Below are positions 9,907-18,680 of a DNA stretch of 40,748 nucleotides, piece after piece (positions within the stretch are counted from its first letter, which is position 1; each line of letters opens with the position of its first letter). This DNA is from Paracoccaceae bacterium (GTDB lineage: Bacteria; Pseudomonadota; Alphaproteobacteria; Rhodobacterales; Rhodobacteraceae), in NCBI GenBank assembly GCA_021741465.1, contig JAIOXV010000009.1, forward strand, positions 1 through 40,748, read 5' to 3'. Both the position numbers and the translations under genes were made by a program. A model generated the notes under the pieces. It saw only the letters and a program-made list of their open reading frames with translations. It did not search any database and had not been told where the DNA came from.

Positions 9907-10581
9907 ATGACCTTTTCTCTTGTCGCGCGGTGCGCAGAAACCGGCATGTTCGGTTTGGCCATATCTTCGTCATCCCCGGCCGTTGCGGCGCGTTGTTCCC
10001 ATGCGCGCGCCGGTGTGGGGGCAGTGGCTTCGCAAAACATCACAGACCCATCGCTTGGGCCGCTGATGCTTGATCTCATGCAAGGTGGCATGGCGGCACC
10101 AGACGCCATCGCAGCCCTGCGTGGCCGTGCGCGGTTCCCTGAATATCGCCAAGTTCTGGCGGTAGATGCCGCTGGCCGCACCGCGATCCATTCTGGGCCG
10201 AACGCCCTTGGCATTTGGGCCGAAGCTGTTGGGCCCAATGTGGCTTCGGGGGGCAATCTTCTGGCAAATTCAAACGTGCCTCAGGCGATTGTTGATGGGT
10301 TTGTTGGATCGGTCGGTCATTTGGGCGACAGGTTGATTGCCGCGATGCGGGCGGGGCTTGGCGCCGGGGGCGAGGCGGGGCCGGTACATTCCGCCGGTCT
10401 GCGAATTGTGGACAAGGTTGAATGGCCCATCGTCGATCTGCGCTGCGATTGGACGGAGGACTGCCCGATAGAGGCACTTGCCCAGCTGTGGGATATCTAC
10501 AAGCCGCAAATGGACGCCTATGTTCAGCGCGCCCTCGATCCCCGCGCGGCACCTTCATATGGCGTGCCCGGAGATGAATGA
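9907..10581 (+). CDS. DUF1028 domain-containing protein (putative Ntn-hydrolase-like)
   Basis: MTFSLVARCAETGMFGLAISSSSPAVAARC...GVGAVASQNITDPSLG, characteristic DUF1028 N-terminus. Confidence 0.9.
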   Translation: MTFSLVARCAETGMFGLAISSSSPAVAARCSHARAGVGAVASQNITDPSLGPLMLDLMQGGMAAPDAIAALRGRARFPEYRQVLAVDAAGRTAIHSGPNALGIWAEAVGPNVASGGNLLANSNVPQAIVDGFVGSVGHLGDRLIAAMRAGLGAGGEAGPVHSAGLRIVDKVEWPIVDLRCDWTEDCPIEALAQLWDIYKPQMDAYVQRALDPRAAPSYGVPGDE

Positions 10582-10645
10582 AACGCCGGCCAAGGGCCGC
10601 GCGGCACAAGATATGCAAAGCACGCCCCGTCAGGCAGGATAAAGC

Positions 10646-11599
10646 ATGGCCCTACGCTTTACCCTTCGGCAGCTTGAATACCTTGTCGCCGTGGGCGACA
10701 ACGGCAGTATCATTTTGGCGGCGGAAAAGCTGCATGTCTCTTCCCCTTCCATTTCTGCGGCCATTGGTCAGTTGGAAGACCAGCTTGGCCTGCAGCTTTT
10801 TGTGCGCCACCACGCCAAGGGGCTTTCTCCAACACAGGCAGGCCGGCAGATTGTGCTGCAGGCGCGCCGGATATTGGCCGAAGGCGAAGCGCTGAACCGC
10901 CTTTCTGGTGAGATTTCCGGCAGCGTGCGGGGCGATCTGGCCTTGGGCTGCCTTTTGACCTTTGCGCAGATCGTTGTCCCGCGGCTACGGCGCGGCTTTG
11001 AAACCCGCCACCCGATGGTGACTGTCAGTCAGGCCGAGTTGAACCAGCAAGAGATTATCGACAGCATCCGCAGTGGCGCCCTTGATGTGGCTCTGACCTA
11101 TGATCTGGAGATTCCCGAAGATCTGGTCTTTGTGCCGCTGGTAAAGCTCCCGCCCTATGTGCTGCTGCCGGAGGATCACCCGCTATCGCGCCTGCAGGCA
11201 ATTTCGGTTGACCAGCTTCAGCAGTATCCGATGATCCTTCTCGATCTTCCGCTGAGCAGTGACTACTTCCTGTCCATCTTTCGCGCCGCGGGGCTGAAGC
11301 CCAATATTGCCGAACGCACCAGCGATCTTGCCGTGGTTCGCAGCCTTGTCGCCAATGGGTATGGCTATGCCATCGCGAATGTGCGGCCTTTGAGTGAACG
11401 CTCTCCTGATGGGCAAAAGCTGTGTTTCGTGCCCTTGGCCGGGGCAGTGCGGCCGATGATCATGGGGCTTGTCATGGCCAAGGGCATAGAAAACCTGCTG
11501 ACCATTCGGGCATTTGTTGGCCATTGTCAGGAAAAGATCACAGCTGAAAACGTGCTGGGCATTGACCCGCACCAAGTAGCGGCAACACCGCAGTTCTGA
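10646..11599 (+). CDS. LysR-family transcriptional regulator
   Basis: FTLRQLEYLVAVGDNGSIILAAEKLHVSSPSISAAIGQLEDQLGLQLFVRH helix-turn-helix. Confidence 0.95.
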   Translation: MALRFTLRQLEYLVAVGDNGSIILAAEKLHVSSPSISAAIGQLEDQLGLQLFVRHHAKGLSPTQAGRQIVLQARRILAEGEALNRLSGEISGSVRGDLALGCLLTFAQIVVPRLRRGFETRHPMVTVSQAELNQQEIIDSIRSGALDVALTYDLEIPEDLVFVPLVKLPPYVLLPEDHPLSRLQAISVDQLQQYPMILLDLPLSSDYFLSIFRAAGLKPNIAERTSDLAVVRSLVANGYGYAIANVRPLSERSPDGQKLCFVPLAGAVRPMIMGLVMAKGIENLLTIRAFVGHCQEKITAENVLGIDPHQVAATPQF

Positions 11600-11628
11600 A
11601 CTGGCTTTGCCGCTCATGCCGCGTGGCT

Positions 11629-13710
11629 TCAATCCTCGGCCAATTCGGTTATCTCCCGCCGGAAAGACAGGGTATCACCCCAATCCTCGGCCCAAACGCC
11701 CGTGTCCAACTCGCGGGCATAGCGGTGCCCGGCATAGGTGGCCCAAGCTATCGGCCCCGGTGCTGCAGCATCACCGATCAGTTGAACGGATCGGATGCCA
11801 GCATCTGCCCAATCGGCCGAACGCGCGCGCAAGCCTTGAAAAAGCGCGTCCTCCGATTGGCGCGAAGCCACCATCACCACCGCGTCACAGCCGATCTGAC
11901 CGCGCGCATCGGTATAGCTGCAGCAGGTCTCAACCCCATCGGGCAACAGGCCTGAAACCCCGGTGTTCAGCACGATCTTCACGCCAGCCTGCGCCAACCT
12001 GCGATGGATGGCCCCCTGTTCCAACGTGTTGCGCGTCCAGTCCGACACAAAGGCGGCAGGCGTGACCAGTGTCACCTCTGCCCCGGCCTGCGCGCACAAC
12101 TCGGCCAGAACGCCGCCCATATAATAATGGTCATCATCGAAGACCACGACCTTGCCCTTCGGCACGCGGCCCTGCATCAGGTCATCGGGGGTAAAGATCG
12201 GCAACGCCCCGCGCTGCGGGATGGCCACCACATGCTGGCGCGCCACGCCGTCGGCCCGCCAACTGCTGCCAGTGGCCACGCAGATGTTCTGAAACCCGAA
12301 CGCCAGCACCTCGTCCACCGACAAGGCTGATCCGGGATACATCTCAACATTCGGGCGCTGGCCAATCTGATACAATCGATAGTCCATCACCCGGCCCCAT
12401 GCCGACAAGCCCGGCAACAGCCTTTCGCGCGCCACCCGCCCGCCAAAGCTGTCGCGCGCCTCGGCGACGGCCACATCATAGCCGCGCAAAGACAGCGCGC
12501 GCGCCGCCTCCAGCCCTGCAGGACCAGAGCCGATCACGAGGACCGTGTCGCTTGCGCCCTTGGTGGCAATCTTCTCTGGGTGCCAGCCCTTGCGCCATTC
12601 CTCCATGAAGGTTGGGTTCTGGGTGCAGCGGCTGATCGACATGGTCATGTCGCCAGTGACGCAGATATTGCAGCCGATACATTCGCGAATATCTTCGATC
12701 CGGCCTTCTTCGATCTTTTTTGGCAAGAAAGGATCGGCAATCGATGGGCGCGCACAGCCGATGAAATCAAGCACACCTTGGCGGATCATGCGAGCCATGA
12801 CATCGGGCGAGGTGAAGCGACCGACGCCGACCACGGGCTTTGACGAAAGCTCTCTTATTCCCGAAACCAGCACCTCTTGCGCCGCCTCTTGCTTGAACCG
12901 CGATGGGCCAGAGCATTCATCCCAAGACCCCTGCGCCAGATCCCACAGATCGGGCAGATCGGCATTCATCTCGACAAACTCGCGCACTTCCGCATTGGAA
13001 AAGCCCAGATTGCCGATCTGTTCGTCCAAGGAAACCCGCATGGTCAGCGCCATGCTGTCCCCCACCGCGTCGCGCATATCCGCCACCACCTCGCGGGCAA
13101 AGCGCGACCGGTTTTCCAAGGACCCGCCATATTCGTCGCTGCGTTGATTGGTGGCACGGCTCAGGAAATGCTGGAAGATGCCAAAGCCATGCGCGCCATA
13201 AAGGCAGATCAGGTCGAACTCGGCCGTTTTGCAGCGCCGGGCGGCGTTCACAAACCATCGGCGCAGATTGCGGATGTCGGATTTATCCATCGCGCGGGCC
13301 TGGACCGGATCATTGGTAAAGGTGCGGATGGGCAAAGCGGTTGGTGCAAGTGGCACTTCCTTGGTGTAGAAATTCGGCCCATTGATGCCGGAATAGGCCA
13401 ACTGAATGCCCGCAAGGGCCCCGTGGGTTTTCATCGCCCGCGCCATTTTGCGCAGGCCGGGAATGTCCTTGTCTTCCCACAACCGCAATTCGATGAAGGG
13501 CGTGATTTCCGAGGTCTGGTGCATCTCGGTCTGCTCGGTGAAAATCACACCCCAACCGCCCTCGGCTTTGATCCCGCGCATTGCGGCGGCGGCAGCCGGG
13601 TCACCGTAGCCCCCGCCATTGCAATGCGGCACCTGATAGAACCGGTTCTTGGCGGTCAGCGGGCCAATCGGCATTGGTTCGAAAAGAATGTCATATCGGG
13701 GATCGCGCAA
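11629..13710 (-). CDS. NADH:flavin oxidoreductase, trimethylamine-dehydrogenase-like (FMN/4Fe-4S/ADP-binding)
   Basis: NRFYQVPHCNGGGY, DEYGGSLENRSRFA, CIGCNICVTGDMTMSISRC cluster motif, GSGPAGLEAARAL. TTG at 13710 (AAGGAG-N7-TTG CGC GAT) is the likelier start; the supplied ORF extends to 13767. Confidence 0.9.
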   Translation of the reverse strand: MRDPRYDILFEPMPIGPLTAKNRFYQVPHCNGGGYGDPAAAAAMRGIKAEGGWGVIFTEQTEMHQTSEITPFIELRLWEDKDIPGLRKMARAMKTHGALAGIQLAYSGINGPNFYTKEVPLAPTALPIRTFTNDPVQARAMDKSDIRNLRRWFVNAARRCKTAEFDLICLYGAHGFGIFQHFLSRATNQRSDEYGGSLENRSRFAREVVADMRDAVGDSMALTMRVSLDEQIGNLGFSNAEVREFVEMNADLPDLWDLAQGSWDECSGPSRFKQEAAQEVLVSGIRELSSKPVVGVGRFTSPDVMARMIRQGVLDFIGCARPSIADPFLPKKIEEGRIEDIRECIGCNICVTGDMTMSISRCTQNPTFMEEWRKGWHPEKIATKGASDTVLVIGSGPAGLEAARALSLRGYDVAVAEARDSFGGRVARERLLPGLSAWGRVMDYRLYQIGQRPNVEMYPGSALSVDEVLAFGFQNICVATGSSWRADGVARQHVVAIPQRGALPIFTPDDLMQGRVPKGKVVVFDDDHYYMGGVLAELCAQAGAEVTLVTPAAFVSDWTRNTLEQGAIHRRLAQAGVKIVLNTGVSGLLPDGVETCCSYTDARGQIGCDAVVMVASRQSEDALFQGLRARSADWADAGIRSVQLIGDAAAPGPIAWATYAGHRYARELDTGVWAEDWGDTLSFRREITELAED

Positions 13711-13847
13711 AATCGGGCTCCTTGATCTTGTCTTACCAAAGGCTTTCAGGCGCGCCCGGTCAAGCAAAGCCGAACAGCAAGATCACCGAAACAACTTGAA
13801 TCTGAACTGTTGATGAGGTGACGGGTCATCAACTGGGCCAGTGTCGA

Positions 13848-14615
13848 TCACCGCCGCAGCAGACGGAAACCAGCCGATGCAGCCCAGCCCGCCAAGGCCG
13901 CAAGGGCAAGCGAGATCAGGCCGTAAAGAAAGGGCTGCTCATGGGCCATGACATACAAGGCCCGCTCCAGCCCCGCTTTACGCACGTCAATCAACCGCTC
14001 TTCTTGGTCCAGCACGCGCCCATCGCGGGTGATGAACATCCGCACCTTATAGGCGCCCTCAATCAGATTGGCAGGCAGCGCGATATCGGTGCGAAAAAGC
14101 GTTTCTTGTACCAGTTGCACGCGCCCCTGCATCAGCCTGTAGCTTTGATCGTCACTGCGGATGCGCCGAAGGGCTGCGGTGAATTCCTCGGCCCCTTGCG
14201 CCTCAGATGCGGCACCAATGGCACGAATTGCATGGTCTAGCGTGATCTTGAAGCGCAGATCTTCAGTTCGGGTCAAGATCTTGTCAATCGGGCCACTGGT
14301 CGCAACGGCATAGAACGAAGGGGCTGCGTCCACGGTGATGGCTGATGCATTTACCCAGATCCCGGCCACATATTCTTTGCGGCGGATCACCAGCGGCGTC
14401 GATGGGCCTTCGACTGTGATGATAACCTCAAGCGGTGCGCCTTTTGGGGCAGGGGAATCGCGTTTCACCGCGCCATAGATCAGAATTTCCGAACCATCGA
14501 AATTCGCCGTAATCGCCACGCGGTTTTGCGAAAGCCCTGAAACGATCTCTTCGCCCGCAGCACACGCCGCGCTGGGCAAAAACAGCATCGCAATAAGTGC
14601 GGCGCGCTTCATCAT
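13848..14615 (-). CDS. TIGR02186-family membrane-anchored protein
   Basis: Signal sequence, EEIVSGLSQNRVAITANFDGSEILIYGAVKRD, C-terminal TM helix; overlaps the TauE-like gene by 4 nt. Confidence 0.85.
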   Translation of the reverse strand: MMKRAALIAMLFLPSAACAAGEEIVSGLSQNRVAITANFDGSEILIYGAVKRDSPAPKGAPLEVIITVEGPSTPLVIRRKEYVAGIWVNASAITVDAAPSFYAVATSGPIDKILTRTEDLRFKITLDHAIRAIGAASEAQGAEEFTAALRRIRSDDQSYRLMQGRVQLVQETLFRTDIALPANLIEGAYKVRMFITRDGRVLDQEERLIDVRKAGLERALYVMAHEQPFLYGLISLALAALAGWAASAGFRLLRR

Positions 14616-15541
14616 GGCAGCGCCATGGGCGTAACCGAGAAAAGCTCGGACGGTTGCAACAACAGGTCGAAGGCGATCTTGATCGCGACGGCCAGCACCA
14701 TCGCCGCCAGAAGGATGCGGAGCTGTTCTGCCTTAAGCCGGGTTCCCGCCATGGTGCCAAGTTGCGCGCCGATCACCCCGCCGATGATAAGCAAAAGCGC
14801 CAGCATCATATCCACCGTATGGCTGTTCACCGCGTGAACGACAGTGGTGAACCCGGTGACAAAAATGATCTGAAAAAGTGAGGTTCCGATCACCACCTTT
14901 GTCGGCATTCCCAAGACATAGATCATCGCAGGAACCAGAATGAACCCGCCACCAACCCCCATGATCCCGGCCAGAAAGCCAACAAGCGCCCCCACGGCAA
15001 GCGGAGGCAGGACCGAAATGTAAAGCCCTGACGCGCGGAACTTCATCTTGAAAGGCAGGCCATGCACCCAAGTGTGGATATGGGCGCGCCGGATTGGGGG
15101 GGCACCGCCATGACGGCGCGACCGCAAGATGGCCCTGGCGCTTTCGAAAAACATCATGCCGCCGATCAGGCCCAGAAACAGCACATAAGAAAGCTGGACG
15201 AACAAATCGACCTGTCCAAGCGCTGTCATCCAGGAAAAAACCCGCACCCCGGCCCAAGACCCGATCAAACCGCCGATCAAAAGCACCAGCCCCATGCGGA
15301 AATCGACCGCCTTGCGCTTCAGCTGCGCCAGAACGCCCGAAATAGACGAGGCCACCACCTGATTTGCCCCGGTGGCAACCGCCACTCCGGGCGGGATGCC
15401 GATAAACAGCAAGAAGGGCGTGATAAGAAAGCCGCCCCCCACCCCGAACATGCCCGATAAAAAGCCCACGATCCCGCCTATTCCCAGAAGCAGGAAGGCG
15501 TTGACCGAGACCTCGGCAATGGGGAGGTACAGCTGGAACAT
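14612..15541 (-). CDS. Sulfite exporter TauE/SafE-family membrane protein
   Basis: GIGGIVGFLSGMFGVGGGFLITPFLLFIGIPP and repeat GFLAGIMGVGGGFILVPAMIYVLGMP. Confidence 0.93.
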   Translation of the reverse strand: MFQLYLPIAEVSVNAFLLLGIGGIVGFLSGMFGVGGGFLITPFLLFIGIPPGVAVATGANQVVASSISGVLAQLKRKAVDFRMGLVLLIGGLIGSWAGVRVFSWMTALGQVDLFVQLSYVLFLGLIGGMMFFESARAILRSRRHGGAPPIRRAHIHTWVHGLPFKMKFRASGLYISVLPPLAVGALVGFLAGIMGVGGGFILVPAMIYVLGMPTKVVIGTSLFQIIFVTGFTTVVHAVNSHTVDMMLALLLIIGGVIGAQLGTMAGTRLKAEQLRILLAAMVLAVAIKIAFDLLLQPSELFSVTPMALP

Positions 15542-15719
15542 CGGGATATGTCGGAAAGATGCCTGTTCACTAAGACTTGCGCGCCTTTGGCGGGCTTGTC
15601 AAATCCAGATCTTCCCGGCGTTTAGCGCCAGACGGCCGGTGCGGCAGTTCCGCGGCCAAAACCGATTGGCTTGGGCCCTTGTCTGGTGCCCTTCTCGGGG
15701 CCAAAGGCCTGCGTTGGTT

Positions 15720-16523
15720 TCAGGCCGTGACGGCAAGCCCGCGAAGAAAGCGGCGCAGGATCTTTTCCAGCTTGGCCGCGCCCAAGGGGGCCATGGCCTT
15801 GGTATGTTCATGGCTGATGTTTTCGTTCGACATTCCGGCGGCCATATTGGTGATGGTGGAAATCGCGGAAACACGCAGCCCAAGGAAGCGGGCAAGGATA
15901 ACCTCGGGCACCGTCGACATACCGACGGCATCGCCGCCCAAGATCTTGATGGCGCGAATTTCGGCCGGGGTTTCGAACGAAGGGCCGGAATACCACGCAT
16001 AAACACCTTCAGGCAGCGCCACATCCGCCGCCTGCGCCGCCGCCCTTAGCGCCGCCCGAAGATCGGGGTCATGGGCCGTGGTCATCGGCACGAAACGCGC
16101 GTCGGTCTTTTCACCAATCAACGGGTTAAGGCCCGAGAAATTGATATGGTCATTCAACAGCATCAGATCGCCGGGCTTAATGTCGGGGCGCAAGCTGCCC
16201 GCTGCGTTGGTCGCAATCAGCTGATCGGCACCCAGGGCCTTCAGCAGCTCCAATGCCGGGCGCATGGCCGATGGGTTTCCGTTCTCATAGTAATGTTCGC
16301 GGGCACCAAAGACGGCAACGCGGACACCTTCCAGCATGCCGATGTGCAGGTTTGGATTGTGGCCCGAAACGCCGACATGGGGAAAGCCGGGCAGATCGGA
16401 ATAAGGGATCGCCACACCATCAACCGCATGGGCTAGATGCCCAAGGCCAGACCCAAGGATAAGGCCAAGGCGGATAGGGGCTGTTCCGGCGCGCGATTGG
16501 ACGGTTTCAAGAAGGTTTGGCAT
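15720..16523 (-). CDS. Purine-nucleoside phosphorylase (trimeric class)
   Basis: LGLILGSGLGHLA, FGAREHYYENGN, TNAAGSL, GPSFETPAEIRA, GMSTVPEVILA; ATG at 16523. Confidence 0.92.
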   Translation of the reverse strand: MPNLLETVQSRAGTAPIRLGLILGSGLGHLAHAVDGVAIPYSDLPGFPHVGVSGHNPNLHIGMLEGVRVAVFGAREHYYENGNPSAMRPALELLKALGADQLIATNAAGSLRPDIKPGDLMLLNDHINFSGLNPLIGEKTDARFVPMTTAHDPDLRAALRAAAQAADVALPEGVYAWYSGPSFETPAEIRAIKILGGDAVGMSTVPEVILARFLGLRVSAISTITNMAAGMSNENISHEHTKAMAPLGAAKLEKILRRFLRGLAVTA

Positions 16524-16551
16524 GGTTCGGTCCGGCTTTGGGGGCATGGCC

Positions 16552-16568
16552 GGGGGCGACACGCCCCC
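16552..16568. other. Intercistronic RNA hairpin between permease and PNP genes
   Basis: GGGGGCG-ACA-CGCCCCC, perfect 7-bp stem, no T-run. Confidence 0.6.
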
Positions 16569-16604
16569 AAGGCCCGGTGGATTTGTGCGGTCAAAAGGGG
16601 CGGC

Positions 16605-17576
16605 TTATCGTTCTTTCACGTAAGGGTCGCCGCCGGCACGCGGGGGAATGGCTTTGCCGACAAAGCCTGCCAGCACCAAAACGGTCAGAACATAGGGCAG
16701 CGCATCCAGCATCGAGACCGGAACCTTCCTGCCGACCACAGCTTCAACCACGTCAGGGCGCAGCGCCAGCGCTTGAAAAAAGCCAAAAAGCATCGTCGCG
16801 CCAAGCGCCTGCCACGGCCGCCACTTGGCAAAGATCAGCGCGGCCAGCGCGATATAGCCACGCCCGGCTGTCATCTCGCGGCCAAAACCCGCTTGCAAAG
16901 CGGTCGCCATATAGGCCCCCGCCACGCCACAAAGAACGCCCGTTATCATCACGGCAGCAAAGCGCAGACCCTTTACCGAGACCCCCGCCGTATCGACCGA
17001 GGCCGGATTTTCGCCCACAGCGCGCAGGCGCAGGCCAAAGCGGGTGCGATACAGCAGCCACCACGTCATGGGAACGAAGGCAAGCGCGGCATAGACCAAG
17101 ATCGAATGGCCCGAGATTACCTCGAAATAAAGCGGGCCAAGCACGGGCACATCTTTGAGCGCTTCGGCGAAAGGCAGGACAATGGGGTTGAAGCGCCCAT
17201 CGCCTGTAAGGGGCGGGGTGCGGCCCCCCTGCCCGAACAGCGCCTGTGCGATCAGCACCGTGATGCCAGAGGCCAGAAAGTTAAGTGCAACGCCCGAAAT
17301 CAGTTGGTTGCCGCGAAAGGTGATCGACGCAACACCGTGTAGTATCGCGAAAATCATCGATCCGGCTATCGCGGCCAGAAGCCCCAGCCAGACCGAACCG
17401 GTCATGGCGGCGACGGCCCCCGCGCTCATCGCGGCCATCAGCATCTTGCCTTCAAGGCCAATGTCGAAAATGCCAGCGCGCTCAGAATAAAGCCCGGCAA
17501 GACAGGCCAGCAAAAGTGGCGTTCCAAGGCGCAGCGTGCTGTCCAACAGTTGCAGAAGCGTTGCGTAATCCATCAC
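16605..17576 (-). CDS. Nucleoside/BMP-type ABC transporter permease
   Basis: AGLYSERAGIFDIGLEGKMLMAAMSAGAVA motif of the BMP/RbsC-like permease family; overlaps the next permease by 4 nt. Confidence 0.92.
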   Translation of the reverse strand: MMDYATLLQLLDSTLRLGTPLLLACLAGLYSERAGIFDIGLEGKMLMAAMSAGAVAAMTGSVWLGLLAAIAGSMIFAILHGVASITFRGNQLISGVALNFLASGITVLIAQALFGQGGRTPPLTGDGRFNPIVLPFAEALKDVPVLGPLYFEVISGHSILVYAALAFVPMTWWLLYRTRFGLRLRAVGENPASVDTAGVSVKGLRFAAVMITGVLCGVAGAYMATALQAGFGREMTAGRGYIALAALIFAKWRPWQALGATMLFGFFQALALRPDVVEAVVGRKVPVSMLDALPYVLTVLVLAGFVGKAIPPRAGGDPYVKER

Positions 17577-18679
17577 GCGGCTCCTTTCGCTTCGGCAGGT
17601 GCCCTGAACAAAGCGAAGACCCGCGCAAGCATCATCCGCACCATGTAATCCAACGCTCCGGTGAACAGGATCACCAGACCCTGTACCACCGTTCTAAGTT
17701 CGATCGGGATCTTGGTCCAAAGCCCAAGCTCTGCCCCACCCTGAAACAGAAACCCGAAAAGCACGGCCGCCAGCACTACGCCAACCGGATGGTTGCGGCC
17801 CATCAGGGCAACGGCGATGCCGATGAACCCCGCCCCTGACGCCGAGTTTTGCAACAAGCGCTCTGCTTCACCCATCACGTTGTTGATCGCCATCATTCCG
17901 GCAAGCCCGCCTGACAACAACATTGCAATCATGGTGATGCGAAAGCCGTTGATGCCCGCATAATGCGCCGCCGCGCCGGGTTTGCCAAAGGCGCGGATCT
18001 GATAGCCAAGCCTTGTGCGCCACAAGATCGCCCATACCACCCAAGCCGCGGCCAGCGCGATAAGGAAGGTGACATTGGCAGGCACATCCTTGGTGAAAAT
18101 CAGGTTAAAGCCGGGGATCTGGTTCAGGGTCGGCAGATGGGTAGCTTCGGGGAAATTGGCAGTGGCCGGGTCCATCTGACCTTCGGGGCGAAGGACATCG
18201 ACCAGCATGAACACCATCAAGGATGCGGCAATATAGTTGAACATGATGGTCGTGATAACGATGTGGCTGCCGCGCTTGGCCTGCAGATAGGCCGGAATGG
18301 CTGCCCATGCCGCGCCGAAAACCGCAGCCGCCACCGAAGCGCCGATCAGGGCAAGGCTCCAATGGGGCCAAGGCAGGAAAAGGCAGGCCAAAGCCACTCC
18401 CAGACCGCCCAGTTGCGCCTGACCTTCACCGCCGATGTTGAAAAGCCCGGCGTGGAAGGCGATGGTCACCGCCAATCCGGTGAAGATGAAACTGGTGGTG
18501 TAGTAAAGCGTATAGCCCCAGCCATAGGCCGACCCCACAGCCCCCGTCACCATGACGTTCAGGGCCTCCATCGGGTCTTGGCCAATTGCGAGGATGACAA
18601 GCGCCGAAATCAGCGCCGCAAGGCCAAGGCTGACCAAGGGCACCAGCGCCAGATCTGCCCATCTTGGAATTCGGTCCAT
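17573..18679 (-). CDS. Nucleoside/BMP-type ABC transporter permease
   Basis: AFHAGLFNIGGEGQAQLGGLGVALA; many TM helices; operon context. Confidence 0.92.
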   Translation of the reverse strand: MDRIPRWADLALVPLVSLGLAALISALVILAIGQDPMEALNVMVTGAVGSAYGWGYTLYYTTSFIFTGLAVTIAFHAGLFNIGGEGQAQLGGLGVALACLFLPWPHWSLALIGASVAAAVFGAAWAAIPAYLQAKRGSHIVITTIMFNYIAASLMVFMLVDVLRPEGQMDPATANFPEATHLPTLNQIPGFNLIFTKDVPANVTFLIALAAAWVVWAILWRTRLGYQIRAFGKPGAAAHYAGINGFRITMIAMLLSGGLAGMMAINNVMGEAERLLQNSASGAGFIGIAVALMGRNHPVGVVLAAVLFGFLFQGGAELGLWTKIPIELRTVVQGLVILFTGALDYMVRMMLARVFALFRAPAEAKGAA

Positions 18680-18680
18680 C

